Below, in pieces: positions 1-9,905 of a stretch of 64,000 nucleotides of DNA (positions are counted from its first letter, which is position 1; each line of letters opens with the position of its first letter). The translations under genes and the position numbers were made by a program. The stretch is from Croceivirga sp. Its GTDB lineage: Bacteria > Bacteroidota > Bacteroidia > Flavobacteriales > Flavobacteriaceae. The stretch covers positions 248,001 to 312,000 of the forward strand of contig JANQQQ010000008.1 in assembly GCA_028284935.1 (NCBI GenBank). The letters run 5' to 3'. The notes under the pieces are model-generated. The model had not been told where the DNA came from. It searched no databases and worked only from the letters and a program-made list of their open reading frames with translations.

Positions 1-1317
1 TTCCTTAATAACGGTTTCCAAAATCTTTTTTATTTCTTTTGTGGAAACATCTTCGCCTTGCTCATTTTTCATGGATTCTGAAAAGAATTCCTTGATGAGT
101 TTTGTACCATAAGGAGTGTCCACATACTTACTATTGGCCACTCTCGAGACCGTAGAAACGTCCATATCAATTTGGTCAGCAATATCTTTGAGTATCATGG
201 GTCTCAACTTTCGTTCATCCCCTGTTAAGAAGTATTCTCTTTGATAATGCATAATAGCGTTCATCGTAACGAAAAGCGTCTGCTGTCGCTGCTTAATGGC
301 ATCAATAAACCACTTGGCAGCGTCCAGTTTTTGTTTGATGAACAGTACGGTATCCTTCTGGGATTTACTTTTATCCTTGGCACTTTTATATCCCTTGAGC
401 ATATTGGAATATTCCTTGGAAACATGGAGTTCTGGTGCATTCCTGCCATTAAGTGTAAGTTCCAGTTCCCCGTCAACTATTTTGATGGAAAAGTCGGGCA
501 CAACATGTTCCACAATTCGGTTGTTACCTGCAAAAGAACCGCCTGGTTTGGGGTTGAGTTTTTCAATTTCTGCAATGGCCTCCTTAAGCTCACCTTCGGT
601 GATGTCATGCTTCGCTTGTAATTTACTATAGTGTTTCTTGGTAAACTGGTCAAACGATTTTTCAATAATAGCTAAGGCCAATACTACGCAAGAAGTAGGC
701 TCTTTTCTTCTAAGTTGTATCGCCAAACATTCGTCCAACGAACGTGCCGCCACCCCAGGGGGATCCAATTCTTGTACGGTTTTCAATACAGCTTCAATCT
801 TTTTCTCGTCCGTATAGATATTCTGGGTAAAAGCCAGGTCATCCATAATATCCGTAACGGGTCTGCGTATATAACCGCTTTCATCCACGCTGCCAACCAA
901 AAACTCTGCAATGGCCCATTCTTCATCATTGAGATAAATAGTGCTCAGCTGATTGATTAAATATTGATTAAATGATATTCCTGCGGCGTAGGGAACGCTT
1001 TTCTCATCTTCATCCGCACTGTAATTGCTGATCTGGGTCCGATAATCAGGAATCTCGTCATCACTAAGATATTCATCAATATTGATGTCATCCGTTGAAA
1101 TGGTTTCACTGTCCTGATGCTCATCATATACATCTTCATAGGTATCCTCCAAAGAAGTGGATTCTTCCTTGCCACTTTCCAAAGCAGGATTTTCCTCCAA
1201 TTCTTGTTTCAAGCGTTGCTCAAACGCCTGTGTGGGCAATTGAATCAATTTCATTAATTGAATTTGCTGGGGAGAAAGCTTTTGGGAAAGTTTAAACTGT
1301 AAGTGTTGTTTGAGCAT
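1..1317 (-). CDS. rpoN: RNA polymerase sigma-54 factor RpoN (C-terminus beyond window)
   Basis: Sigma-54 directs RNA polymerase to -24/-12 promoters and needs an AAA+ activator. The reverse strand is open from an ATG at 1317 to the window edge (439 codons). The N-terminus starts MLKQHLQFKLSQKLSPQQ and continues with a Gln/Leu-rich region I that includes QIQLMKLIQLP, the activator-contact segment; an acidic region II follows (ESGKEESTSLEDTYED). Near the edge MILKDIADQIDMDVSTVSRV is the helix-turn-helix. The family is about 480-490 residues, so roughly 50 residues with the RpoN box lie outside. It sits 41 bases downstream of asnS on the same strand, so co-transcription is likely. Confidence 0.96.
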   Translation of the reverse strand, partial: MLKQHLQFKLSQKLSPQQIQLMKLIQLPTQAFEQRLKQELEENPALESGKEESTSLEDTYEDVYDEHQDSETISTDDINIDEYLSDDEIPDYRTQISNYSADEDEKSVPYAAGISFNQYLINQLSTIYLNDEEWAIAEFLVGSVDESGYIRRPVTDIMDDLAFTQNIYTDEKKIEAVLKTVQELDPPGVAARSLDECLAIQLRRKEPTSCVVLALAIIEKSFDQFTKKHYSKLQAKHDITEGELKEAIAEIEKLNPKPGGSFAGNNRIVEHVVPDFSIKIVDGELELTLNGRNAPELHVSKEYSNMLKGYKSAKDKSKSQKDTVLFIKQKLDAAKWFIDAIKQRQQTLFVTMNAIMHYQREYFLTGDERKLRPMILKDIADQIDMDVSTVSRVANSKYVDTPYGTKLIKEFFSESMKNEQGEDVSTKEIKKILETVIKE

Positions 1318-1358
1318 TATACAGCAGGTTCCAATATTCTAAAGTTAAAGAATCGAAA

Positions 1359-2795
1359 TTAAAATTCAGCATTTTGCGGTGTACGGGGAAAAGGAATAAC
1401 ATCCCGTATATTTCCCATACCGGTGGCAAACAAAACCAGGCGTTCAAAACCAAGGCCAAATCCACTGTGTATCGCTGTGCCAAATTTCCGTAAATCCAGG
1501 TACCACCATAATTCTTCCTCGGGGATGCCCAGATCTGCCATTTTTTGTTGTAGTACTTCAAGGCGTTCCTCACGTTGGGAGCCACCTACAATCTCACCAA
1601 TTCCTGGAAACAATACGTCCATAGCACGTACCGTTTTTCCGTCTTCATTCAAACGCATGTAAAATGCCTTTATAGTAGCGGGATAGTCAAAAAGGATCAC
1701 GGGGCATTTAAAGTGTTTTTCAACAAGAAAACGTTCGTGCTCACTTTGAAGGTCGGCGCCCCATTCATCAATTAGGTACTCAAACTTTTTCTTTTTGTTG
1801 GGTTTTGAGTTTCTTAGGATATCAATGGCTTCTGTATAGGTGACCCGCTTAAAGTTGTTGTCCACCACAAAGTGAAGTTTTTCAATAAGGGACATGTCGC
1901 TTCTTTCTACTTGTGGCTTGGTCTTTTCTTCGTCCAACAATCGCTTTTCCAAAAACTTCAAGTCGTCTTTACAATTTTCAAGCACGTAGCGAAGTACACC
2001 TTTTATAAAGTCTTCTGCCAAGTCCATGTTCGCATGCAGGTCATAAAAGGCCATTTCCGGTTCAATCATCCAAAACTCCGCTAGGTGACGTGACGTATTT
2101 GAATTCTCTGCCCTAAATGTTGGTCCAAAGGTGTACACTTTTCCTAGTCCCATGGCGTAGGCTTCAGCCTCTAGCTGTCCGGAAACCGTAAGGTTGGTCT
2201 CCTTGCCAAAAAAATCCTCTTTGTAGTTTACATTCCCTTCTTCAGTAAGTGGTGGATTTTTGGCATCCAGCGTGGTGACACGGAACATTTCCCCAGCACC
2301 TTCCGCATCGGAACCTGTGATAATGGGGGCGTGCATATAATAAAACCCGTGCTGTTGAAAATACTGATGAATGGCAAAGGCCAAAGCAGACCGTACCCTC
2401 ATTACGGCCGAAAAGGTATTGGTCCGCACCCTTAGATGTGCTTTTTCCCGCAAAAACTCCATGGTGTGTTTTTTGGGCTGTATAGGATAGGTCTCAGCAT
2501 CGGATTTTCCAAGGATAAAAAGTTCGTTCACTTGAATTTCAACGGATTGGCCCTGGCCTTGACTTTGAACCAAATTTCCCGTAATCCTCACGGCTGCACC
2601 TGTGGAAATGGATTTGATCAGTTCTTCATCAAAGTTTTCGTAATCCACAACGCACTGGATGTTATTTATGGTTGAGCCATCGTTCAGGGCAATAAAGCGA
2701 TTGCTCCTAAAGGTCTTTACCCATCCTTGAACCATAACTTCCTGTGATTTTGCTTCTTCGCTCAATAATTGCTTAATGGAAAATGAATCCTTCAT
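1359..2795 (-). CDS. asnS: Asparagine--tRNA ligase
   Basis: Charges tRNA-Asn with asparagine in the cytoplasm. The 478-residue product has the class IIb layout: an N-terminal OB-fold anticodon-binding domain (about residues 10-110, starting around [18 protein letters not shown]) and a catalytic core. Motif 2 is seen in [21 protein letters not shown] and motif 3 in [20 protein letters not shown], ending RTPQNAEF. The HLAEFWMIE context and full length favour AsnRS over AspRS. The first gene of a likely asnS-rpoN pair. A TATCTTTG box lies upstream at 2823-2816 (minus), but without a convincing -33 element. Confidence 0.97.
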   Translation of the reverse strand: MKDSFSIKQLLSEEAKSQEVMVQGWVKTFRSNRFIALNDGSTINNIQCVVDYENFDEELIKSISTGAAVRITGNLVQSQGQGQSVEIQVNELFILGKSDAETYPIQPKKHTMEFLREKAHLRVRTNTFSAVMRVRSALAFAIHQYFQQHGFYYMHAPIITGSDAEGAGEMFRVTTLDAKNPPLTEEGNVNYKEDFFGKETNLTVSGQLEAEAYAMGLGKVYTFGPTFRAENSNTSRHLAEFWMIEPEMAFYDLHANMDLAEDFIKGVLRYVLENCKDDLKFLEKRLLDEEKTKPQVERSDMSLIEKLHFVVDNNFKRVTYTEAIDILRNSKPNKKKKFEYLIDEWGADLQSEHERFLVEKHFKCPVILFDYPATIKAFYMRLNEDGKTVRAMDVLFPGIGEIVGGSQREERLEVLQQKMADLGIPEEELWWYLDLRKFGTAIHSGFGLGFERLVLFATGMGNIRDVIPFPRTPQNAEF

Positions 2796-2862
2796 TGGTC
2801 ACCAAAATTAAGCCCCAAAGATAATTCTTTAGCCCAAGTAGAACGGGTAATTATAAAGAAAA

Positions 2863-5259
2863 CTAGCTCGTCTCCCCATCGATATCCTGCGTCGGAAGCA
2901 CATCGATTTGAGGTTTTTTGAAGGTTTTCTTATTGGCGATATTTCTTTCCAATGACAATAGTAGGGAAGGAAGCAAAATAAGATTGGATAGCATGGCAAA
3001 TAACAACGTGGCCGAGACTAAGCCTCCCATGGCCTGTGTTCCACCAAAACTGGAAATAATGAACACGGAAAAGCCAAAGAAAAGGACTATTGAAGTATAG
3101 AACATACTTACCCCTGTTTCCCTTAGTGCGTTATATACTGATTTTTTGATGTGCCATTTACTTGCTGTCAATTCCTGTCGATATTTTGCAAGAAAATGGA
3201 TGGTATCATCCACGGATATTCCGAACGCAATGCTAAATATTAAAATCGTCGAAGGTTTTATGGGAATCCCCAAAAAGCCCATGAGTCCTGCGGTAATGAC
3301 CAAAGGCAAAAGGTTAGGGACCAACGAAATCAAAATCATCCTAAAGGAACGGAACAAATAGGCCATAAATAGGGAAATAAGACCTACGGCCAAGGCCAAG
3401 GACAGCAATAGGTTCTTTATCAAATATTTTGTGCCTTTAAGGAACAATAAGGCCTTTCCGGTCATGTATACATTGTAACGTTCAGCAGGAAATATCTTAG
3501 AAATTGATTTTAACAAATCTTCCTCGATTTCCTCCATGCGAGGAGTTTTGACATCACGCATGAAAGTGGTCATTCTAGCGATTTGACCTGTGCTGTCCAC
3601 AAAACTTTCCAAAAGATTTCCATTTTCCGAAGACTTCCGTGCCACGTCCATAATGAAGTTATTCTCTTGGGTGGTAGGCAGTTGATAATATTTTGGAATT
3701 CCGTTGTAAAACGCTTGTTTTGAATATTTTACTAGGTTAACCACGGATAAGGTCTTTGACAGTTCCGGTATTTCGTCAATCTCCTGGGATAGTCTATCCA
3801 TACGTCGAAGCGTGGCCAGTTTTGCTATTCCATTTTTCTTTTTGGAGTCTACCACCACTTCCACGGGCATTATCCCATCAAATTCCTTTTCAAAAAAACG
3901 AATATCCTTAAAGAACTTTGCATTTTTTGGAAGGTCTTCAATTCTACTGCCGGTTATTTGGATTTGGTAGATTCCAATGATGCTCAATACCAAGACAGTT
4001 ACTGCAGTGATGTAAACCGCAATGCGATGATTCCGAACGACACCTTCCATCCAGTTCACAAAGGTGTCCATCCACTTTTTGTTCAAATGCTTGAGATGCT
4101 TGTATTTGGGGATGGCCATAAAACTGTAAACAATAGGTATGATGGTAAGGGATAAAATAAAAATGCAAAGAATGCTAAGAGAGGCCACGACACCAAATTC
4201 TTTCAGTAGGTCACTATCCAAAATAATGAAGGTAGCAAACCCTAAAGCCGTTGTGACATTCGTCATGAGGGTAGCGTTTCCAATTTTGGTGATGACCCGT
4301 TGTAGGGATAAGGCTTGGTTTCCGTGCTTCTTTACTTCCTGTTGGTATTTATTGATGAGAAAAATGCAATTGGGAATTCCAATAACAATGATTAGGGGAG
4401 GTATAAGGGCTGTCAATATCGTGATTTCGTATTGAAAAAGGCCGAGGATACCAAAAGTCCACATAACACCAATAATAACAACACATATTGAGATGAATGT
4501 GGCCCTAAAGCTCCTAAAGAAGAAAAAGAAGATGAGGGAAGTAACGGCTAGGGCAGCAATAATGAATTTTCCTATCTCATCAATGATGATTTTTGAATTC
4601 CAAGTTTTAATGTAGGGCATACCAGAGACCCTTACATCAAGATGGGTCTCATTTTCAAAATTAGTGATGAGGTTTTCCAGGTCACTTAGGATAAATTCAT
4701 TACGGACCGAAGTATTCAAAATATCCTTGTCCAAGTAAATAACCGTCCTTATGGTTCCGGTTTCCCCATTGAAGATTAAGCTTTCATAGAATGGCATTTG
4801 TTCAAAAAGCTTATTCTTAATGGCCAACACCGCTTTTTCAGAAGTTGGTTCATTTGGAACCAGTTGCCTTAAAACAAACTCCTGTTTTTCGTTATCCTTT
4901 ACCAGTTCTTGAAGGTTATCCGTTGAAAGAACCAGATTGACTTCTGGATTAGCCTGGAATTGTTTGCTAAGCCTATTCCAGCGATTGAAGTTTTCGGGAT
5001 GGAATAAGAGACTATCTTGAACGGCTAGGACAATGGCATTGTCTTCTTGTCCAAAAATGGAAACAAATTCCTCATATTGTAAAGTCTCTGAATGGTCATC
5101 TGGTAAAACGTTGGCCTCGGTATTGGAAAATCGCATGTGTTTCCATTGCAATCCCATAAACACGGTAACCCCTGTAATGACCATTAAAATGGCAATCCTA
5201 TTTCTCAGGATAAGCCTAGCGGTAGTTGACCAAAATCCTTGCAAAAACTCCTTTAACAT
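2863..5259 (-). CDS. MMPL/RND-superfamily membrane transporter
   Basis: A 798-residue inner-membrane protein with the duplicated RND plan: TM1 (about 20-40), a large periplasmic domain, a TM bundle (about 225-400, including the LIPPLIIVIGIPNCIFLINKYQ helices), a second TM and periplasmic domain, and a final TM bundle. The second bundle contains FGISVDDTIHFLAKY, the Asp pair and His typical of patched/HpnN/MMPL proteins. The substrate cannot be read from sequence; lipids, hopanoids or other hydrophobic compounds are usual for this family. It lies between frr and asnS on the same strand, with gaps of about 65 bases on each side. A TACCTTTG box occurs at 5284-5277 (minus). Confidence 0.9.
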   Translation of the reverse strand: MLKEFLQGFWSTTARLILRNRIAILMVITGVTVFMGLQWKHMRFSNTEANVLPDDHSETLQYEEFVSIFGQEDNAIVLAVQDSLLFHPENFNRWNRLSKQFQANPEVNLVLSTDNLQELVKDNEKQEFVLRQLVPNEPTSEKAVLAIKNKLFEQMPFYESLIFNGETGTIRTVIYLDKDILNTSVRNEFILSDLENLITNFENETHLDVRVSGMPYIKTWNSKIIIDEIGKFIIAALAVTSLIFFFFFRSFRATFISICVVIIGVMWTFGILGLFQYEITILTALIPPLIIVIGIPNCIFLINKYQQEVKKHGNQALSLQRVITKIGNATLMTNVTTALGFATFIILDSDLLKEFGVVASLSILCIFILSLTIIPIVYSFMAIPKYKHLKHLNKKWMDTFVNWMEGVVRNHRIAVYITAVTVLVLSIIGIYQIQITGSRIEDLPKNAKFFKDIRFFEKEFDGIMPVEVVVDSKKKNGIAKLATLRRMDRLSQEIDEIPELSKTLSVVNLVKYSKQAFYNGIPKYYQLPTTQENNFIMDVARKSSENGNLLESFVDSTGQIARMTTFMRDVKTPRMEEIEEDLLKSISKIFPAERYNVYMTGKALLFLKGTKYLIKNLLLSLALAVGLISLFMAYLFRSFRMILISLVPNLLPLVITAGLMGFLGIPIKPSTILIFSIAFGISVDDTIHFLAKYRQELTASKWHIKKSVYNALRETGVSMFYTSIVLFFGFSVFIISSFGGTQAMGGLVSATLLFAMLSNLILLPSLLLSLERNIANKKTFKKPQIDVLPTQDIDGETS

Positions 5260-5322
5260 CTACTGGAAATTGGCTGCAAAGGTAAAAAACGGATAAGTCT
5301 AAGCCTAGAAACTACCCTTAAA

Positions 5323-5877
5323 CTAAACCTTCATTATTTCTGCCTCCTTGAGTTGAAGCACGTTTTCCACTTTTTGAATGTAATTGTCGGTAAGTTCTTG
5401 AACATCAATTTCTGCATTCCCTAGAAGGTCTTCCGAAATGTCCATTCTTTTTAGCTCTTTATTAGCATCCTGTCTGGCATTTCTGATGCTTACCCTGGCG
5501 TCCTCAGCTTCTGCTTTTGCCTGTTTTACCAAATCCCTTCGGCGCTCTTCTGTCAACGGTGGCACATTGATGATAACGCTTTCTCCATTGTTCATAGGAT
5601 TAAAGCCCAAATTGGAATTCATGATGGCCTTTTCAATTTCTGGAATCATGGCTTTTTCCCATGGCTGTACAGAAATAGTGCGGGCATCCGGTGTATTAAT
5701 ATTGGCCACCTGCGATAAGGGGGTTTGGGAACCATAATACTCCACCATCACAGTGGACAGCATCGCGGGACTGGCTTTCCCTGCCCTAATTTTGATAAAT
5801 GCTTTTTCTAGATGGGACATGGCTCCATCCATACTCTCTTTGGTGGTGTCCAGTATAAGTTCTATTTCTTCATTCAT
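5323..5877 (-). CDS. frr: Ribosome recycling factor
   Basis: Splits post-termination 70S complexes together with EF-G. The 184-residue length matches the family. Typical segments are the N-terminal helix (MSHLEKAFIKIRAGKASPAML), the domain II part DARTISVQPWEKAMIPEIEKAI and NDGE-like NNGESVIINVPPLTEERR, followed by the long helical stretch VKQAKAEAEDARVSIRNAR. It lies 40 bases downstream of pyrH and is probably transcribed with it, the normal pyrH-frr arrangement. A second ribosomal block (tsf, rpsB, rpsI, rplM) is on the same strand further upstream. Confidence 0.98.
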   Translation of the reverse strand: MNEEIELILDTTKESMDGAMSHLEKAFIKIRAGKASPAMLSTVMVEYYGSQTPLSQVANINTPDARTISVQPWEKAMIPEIEKAIMNSNLGFNPMNNGESVIINVPPLTEERRRDLVKQAKAEAEDARVSIRNARQDANKELKRMDISEDLLGNAEIDVQELTDNYIQKVENVLQLKEAEIMKV

Positions 5878-5917
5878 GGAAACGAATTTTCGTTTTAAGA
5901 GTCAATTTTTGTACCGA

Positions 5918-6622
5918 TCAATACACTTCGGTTCCTATATTTTCTCCGACAACAATTTTCATCAAATTACCTCGAGTATTCATATCAAATACGACAATAG
6001 GTAATTCATTCTCTTGGCTTAGTGTAAATGCTGTGGTGTCCATTACCTTTAGCCCCTTGTTCAGCACATCGTCAAAAGAAAGTGAATCAAATTTTTTGGC
6101 ACTTTTATCTTTCTCTGGATCTGCAGTATAAATTCCATCTACTCGGGTACCCTTTAAAATAACATCGGCCTTAATTTCAATGGCCCTGAGAACAGCGGCT
6201 GAATCCGTGGTGAAGTAAGGATTACCAGTTCCCCCACCAAAAATGACCACCCTTCCTTTTTCTAAGTGCCGCATGGCCCTTCGTCTAATAAAGGGTTCGG
6301 CCACTTCATTGATTTTAATAGCGGATTGCACTCTGGTTTCAACGCCAATCCCTTCCAATCCACTTTGAAGTGCCAAGGCATTGATAACCGTGGCCAGCAT
6401 TCCCATATGATCACCTTGCACACGATCCATTCCTTGTCCAACTCCCTTCATTCCCCTAAAAATATTTCCTCCACCAATCACAATGGCCATTTCCACTCCC
6501 TTGTCCACCACGGCCTTAATATCCTCTGCGTATTCTTGGATTCTTTTGGGGTCAATACCGTATTGTTGTTCGCCCATTAGCGCTTCCCCACTTAATTTCA
6601 GGAGAATTCGTTTGTATTTCAT
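5918..6622 (-). CDS. pyrH: UMP kinase (uridylate kinase)
   Basis: Phosphorylates UMP to UDP in pyrimidine synthesis; bacterial PyrH is an amino-acid-kinase-fold hexamer. The ATG at 6622 gives 234 residues beginning [17 protein letters not shown], the standard start. The open frame extends to 6694, but a promoter-like sequence (6673-6645 minus) lies inside that extension, so the longer start would be upstream of the transcript. Visible motifs are [35 protein letters not shown] and the [12 protein letters not shown] loop. First gene of a pyrH-frr unit. Confidence 0.97.
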   Translation of the reverse strand: MKYKRILLKLSGEALMGEQQYGIDPKRIQEYAEDIKAVVDKGVEMAIVIGGGNIFRGMKGVGQGMDRVQGDHMGMLATVINALALQSGLEGIGVETRVQSAIKINEVAEPFIRRRAMRHLEKGRVVIFGGGTGNPYFTTDSAAVLRAIEIKADVILKGTRVDGIYTADPEKDKSAKKFDSLSFDDVLNKGLKVMDTTAFTLSQENELPIVVFDMNTRGNLMKIVVGENIGTEVY

Positions 6623-6644
6623 CAATGGAATTTTGAAATCCCGA

Positions 6645-6673
6645 CAAAAATAATCAAAATTCTTTTGGGCCAA
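6645..6673 (-). promoter_or_regulatory. Bacteroidota-type promoter for pyrH-frr
   Basis: On the minus strand TTG (6673-6671), 18 bases, then TATTTTTG (6652-6645), matching the Bacteroidota TTG/TAnnTTTG consensus. The predicted transcript start near 6638 leaves a short leader before the ATG at 6622. It supports the shorter PyrH start. Confidence 0.6.
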
Positions 6674-6759
6674 TAGCCCCTTTTTATTGGTCAATCGGGA
6701 CTTTTTTCAAAAAAATTGGATACTTTTTGTAACCTTTTTATTCCATACCAGTATTCCCT

Positions 6760-7326
6760 TTGAACACAGAAAACCAAATGCAAGAACTGACCGATAACGC
6801 ATTGATGCTAAAAGTAAAATCCGGTGATCTGGACAAGCTTGGATTACTATATGAGCGCCATAAAAAACGGTTGTTCGGGTTCTTTTACAATATGAATTTT
6901 AACCCAAGCTTGAGTGAGGATTTGGTTCAGAGTGTATTTGTACGCCTATTAAAGTACAGGCATACGTATAGTGGTGAGGGTTCCTTTTTGGCTTGGATGT
7001 TCAGTACGGCAAGAAATGTTCGATATGATTATCACAAAAAAAATGGACAAAAATTTACAGACCTGACACAAGTGGAATACAAGATTGAAGACAACGATAC
7101 CATAGAAGAACAAATGAATCGGAAAGACAATGTTGCCTTAATTCAAAGGGCAATGATGAAGTTGGACCATGAAAAACGAGAAGTTTTGGTGTTAAGCAAA
7201 TTCAAGGAAATGAAATTCAGTGAAATAGGAAATGTTTTGGGGTGTTCCGAAGGTGCAGCTAAAGTAAGAGCTCATCGGGCACTAAAAGACCTCAAACAAA
7301 TTGTTCACGGAATGCAAATAACATAA
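6760..7326 (+). CDS. ECF-type RNA polymerase sigma factor
   Basis: A sigma-70 family factor of the extracytoplasmic-function class, 188 residues from a TTG at 6760 or 182 from the ATG at 6778 (MQELTDNALM); the ATG is equally plausible. Region 2 runs over about 30-100 (YERHKKRLFGFFYN, SEDLVQSVFVRLLKY, FLAWMFSTARNVRYDYHKK). Region 4 is near the C-terminus (REVLVLSKFKEMKFSEIGNVL then SEGAAKVRAHRALKDLK), with a helix-turn-helix. There is no region 3. Four bases separate it from an anti-sigma-like gene, so the two probably form a sigma/anti-sigma pair that controls the following DUF4097 genes; this is inference from context. Confidence 0.93.
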   Translation: MNTENQMQELTDNALMLKVKSGDLDKLGLLYERHKKRLFGFFYNMNFNPSLSEDLVQSVFVRLLKYRHTYSGEGSFLAWMFSTARNVRYDYHKKNGQKFTDLTQVEYKIEDNDTIEEQMNRKDNVALIQRAMMKLDHEKREVLVLSKFKEMKFSEIGNVLGCSEGAAKVRAHRALKDLKQIVHGMQIT

Positions 7327-7330
7327 TCAC

Positions 7331-8125
7331 ATGAAGAAGGAAGATTTTGAACTATTGGCTTTGGATTATTTAAGGGGAACCCTTTTGGAAAGTGAAAAGG
7401 AAGGGTTTGAAAAGCTTTTGGATGATGACAATTTCAAAAGACAGTTTGCGGAATTCAAGGAAGTTTGGAAAATAATGGACGGGATAAAGGTGCCTGAACC
7501 TTCTCCGGAGATGGATAATACTTTCTTTTACGTTTTGGGCAACGAAATTGAAAAGCAGCGAAAAAATCATTCCCCTTTAAAGGAGTATCTCAATGACCTT
7601 TTACGTTGGTTGATGAAACCACAGCTGGCCTATGGTCTACTGTTTTTAGTATTGGTTGGGGGGTATTTATGGAATACCAAAGATGTCCCTTCTAGCATTG
7701 GGGATGGTACCGTAGTAGATTCTGAAACGGAACAGGTGCGAGAAAAATTGGTGCTTACGCTCTTGGAACAGAACTCTGCAAACAAACGATTGGAAGGAGT
7801 GAGTGAAGCCAATAAAATAGGTAGGGTAGATGATCAGGTAATCAATGCACTCCTTAGAACCTTGAACATGGACCCAAATGTGAACGTACGATTAGCGGCC
7901 ATAGAGTCATTGACGAATTACGTGGAAAACCCAAAAGTGAGGCAAGGTTTAATCCAGTCCATACCCAATCAAGAGTCCCCTATAATTCAAGTTACCCTAG
8001 CCAATCTTATGTTGGCACTGGAAGAAAAGAAATCCATAGAACCATTCAAGCAATTGCTGGAAAAGCCTGAGTTGGATACCACGGTCAAGAAGAAAATAGA
8101 GAAAACCATTAAATCAATCATTTAA
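7331..8125 (+). CDS. Anti-sigma-like membrane protein with HEAT-type repeats
   Basis: 264 residues in three parts. The cytoplasmic N-terminus (about 1-90) starts with DFELLALDYLRGTLLESEKEGFE, resembling the short zinc-free anti-sigma head found beside Bacteroidota ECF factors. A single TM segment lies near 95-113 (LAYGLLFLVLVGGYLW). The C-terminal part (about 165-264) has HEAT-like helical repeats, for instance DPNVNVRLAAIESLTNYVENP followed by SPIIQVTLANLMLALEEKKS. The TM topology places this repeat domain in the periplasm. It directly follows the sigma gene. No zinc-binding HxxxCxxC motif is seen. Function as an anti-sigma factor is inferred from position and layout. Confidence 0.75.
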   Translation: MKKEDFELLALDYLRGTLLESEKEGFEKLLDDDNFKRQFAEFKEVWKIMDGIKVPEPSPEMDNTFFYVLGNEIEKQRKNHSPLKEYLNDLLRWLMKPQLAYGLLFLVLVGGYLWNTKDVPSSIGDGTVVDSETEQVREKLVLTLLEQNSANKRLEGVSEANKIGRVDDQVINALLRTLNMDPNVNVRLAAIESLTNYVENPKVRQGLIQSIPNQESPIIQVTLANLMLALEEKKSIEPFKQLLEKPELDTTVKKKIEKTIKSII

Positions 8126-8181
8126 ATAGTTATCCGTTCCCTTTGGAACAAAATCAAATTACGAACAGTCAATTTTAAACA

Positions 8182-9045
8182 ATGAAACAAGTAACAATTA
8201 TAACAGTGGTGCTATTAATGGGATACTGTTTGGGTAATGCCCAAGAGAAGGTTTTTGAGGAGACCCTAAATAAGGAGCTATCCTTTAAAAATAAAAGTGC
8301 GGAAAACACTTTGGTGTTGAAAAATATCTTTGGCCCAATACGCGTGGAAGGGTATTCAGGAAGTACGATCCAGATTTCCATTGACAAAAAAATTATAGCT
8401 AACAGTCAAGAAGATTTGGAGCTGGGTAAAGAAGAGTTGGACATCAAAGTAGTGGAGCAGGAAAATAGATGGGTTGTTCACCCCGATGCTCCTTATATCT
8501 CTTACAATGAGAAAGGCCTTCGATTTGATTGGTGCAATAATTATGAAGAACCGGATTATCAACATAAGCTGAGCTTTAAGGTGAAGGTTCCTCAAGGGAT
8601 TAATCTAAATGTGAGTACGGTAAATGACGGGGATATTTTTGTGACCAATACCAGTGGAAGCTTTATTAAGGTAAACAACGTCAATGGTGGTATTGATTTG
8701 GAAAATGTGGCGGGCAAAACCAATCTTCATTGCATCAATGGGGAGGTAAACGTGTCCTATGCCAGCAACCCTGAAGAAGATTCCAAGTACTATTCCTTGA
8801 ACGGGGATATCAATATTACCTATCAAAATGCCTTGAGTGCCGATGTCTCCTTCAAGAGCATGAACGGCGAACTTTTTACCGATTTTAATGTGGAGCGGCA
8901 ATATGTGCGTACCAAAAAAGAAACCAGTGAAAAGCGCAAGGGGAAATTCAAATATCGATCTACCCCTGTGGTCCAAATAGGAAAAGGTGGTCTTCAGCTG
9001 GATTTTGAAACCCTAAACGGAAATGTATTTATCAAAAAAATATAA
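8182..9045 (+). CDS. Secreted DUF4097-family beta-repeat protein
   Basis: 287 residues with a Sec signal peptide (MKQVTIITVVLLMGYCLGNAQ, cleavage near 21). The mature protein contains the DUF4097 (putative adhesin/beta-helix-like) pattern of short repeating strands: NDGDIFVTNTSG, NNVNGGIDLENVAG, INGEVNVSYAS, LNGDINITYQN, MNGELFTDFNV. Such repeats form an elongated beta structure; no catalytic residues are evident. It is a clear paralogue of the next gene and lies 56 bases after the anti-sigma gene. A role in envelope homeostasis under the upstream sigma factor is inferred, not shown. Confidence 0.8.
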   Translation: MKQVTIITVVLLMGYCLGNAQEKVFEETLNKELSFKNKSAENTLVLKNIFGPIRVEGYSGSTIQISIDKKIIANSQEDLELGKEELDIKVVEQENRWVVHPDAPYISYNEKGLRFDWCNNYEEPDYQHKLSFKVKVPQGINLNVSTVNDGDIFVTNTSGSFIKVNNVNGGIDLENVAGKTNLHCINGEVNVSYASNPEEDSKYYSLNGDINITYQNALSADVSFKSMNGELFTDFNVERQYVRTKKETSEKRKGKFKYRSTPVVQIGKGGLQLDFETLNGNVFIKKI

Positions 9046-9049
9046 AGTC

Positions 9050-9877
9050 ATGAAAAAGTGTAGTATCCTATTAGCATTGAGTTTTTTTACCATAGGAATG
9101 GTGAAGGCCCAAGAAAAAGAAATTGATTTGTTCTCGGTTCCCCTTAGCAACCCAAACAGTCCCGGAAAATTGGTAGTGAACCAAATATCGGGTTCCATTA
9201 GTGTTGAGGCATACGAGGGAAAAGAGGTCATTGTAAAAGCAACAGTAAGTGAAGGGCATGGCGACTGTGGAAGTTGTGGAAAGAAAAATAGTGAGGATTC
9301 AAAGGGGATGAAAAAGATTTCCAGCTCCAGCCTAAATATTGGTGCTGAAGAAGATGATAATGTAGTTCAGATTCAAAATGAACTATGGAACAAAAAAACA
9401 GATTTGTTCATCAAGGTACCAAAAGATTTTTCCTTGAAATTAAAGACCATTAATGACGGGGATATTCATGTACAGGGTATAAATGGAGAAATGGAAATTA
9501 GTAATATAAATGGCCATATTACCTTGGAATCCGTAAGTGGTTCAGTGCTGGCCAACACAACCAACGGGGAACTGAAAGTGAGTTTTAATAGTATCTCAAC
9601 AGGTAAGGATATGGCCTTTAGTAGTTTCAACGGAGATGTGGATGTTACCTTTCCAAAGTCCCTAAAGGCAAATGTGAAAGCCAAATCGGATATGGGGGAT
9701 GTCTATACGGACTTTGATATGGATATATCCAAGAACGAACCCCAGGTCGATAAAAACAACTCCTCTGGAAAATATCGCGTAAAGGTAGAACAATGGGTAA
9801 AGGGCACCATTAATGGGGGTGGCCCTGAAATGTTGTTCAAGACCTTTAATGGAGATATAATGATAAAATCGAAATAA
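9050..9877 (+). CDS. Secreted DUF4097-family protein, paralogue of preceding gene
   Basis: The ATG at 9050 (MKKCSILLALSFFTIGMVKA) gives a proper signal peptide; the open frame begins at 9023 inside the preceding gene, which would spoil it. 275 residues. Strand repeats parallel those of the upstream protein almost line by line: NDGDIHVQGING, SNINGHITLESVSG, TNGELKVSFNS, FNGDVDVTF, MGDVYTDFDMD. It differs by a Cys-containing, charged insert early in the mature region (GDCGSCGKKNSEDSKG), which could form a disulfide or bind a metal. Only 4 bases separate it from the upstream gene, so the two are co-transcribed; a tandem duplication is the simplest origin. Confidence 0.8.
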   Translation: MKKCSILLALSFFTIGMVKAQEKEIDLFSVPLSNPNSPGKLVVNQISGSISVEAYEGKEVIVKATVSEGHGDCGSCGKKNSEDSKGMKKISSSSLNIGAEEDDNVVQIQNELWNKKTDLFIKVPKDFSLKLKTINDGDIHVQGINGEMEISNINGHITLESVSGSVLANTTNGELKVSFNSISTGKDMAFSSFNGDVDVTFPKSLKANVKAKSDMGDVYTDFDMDISKNEPQVDKNNSSGKYRVKVEQWVKGTINGGGPEMLFKTFNGDIMIKSK

Positions 9878-9905
9878 AGCAGGAGCGTAAAACGAAGGTT
9901 TTATT

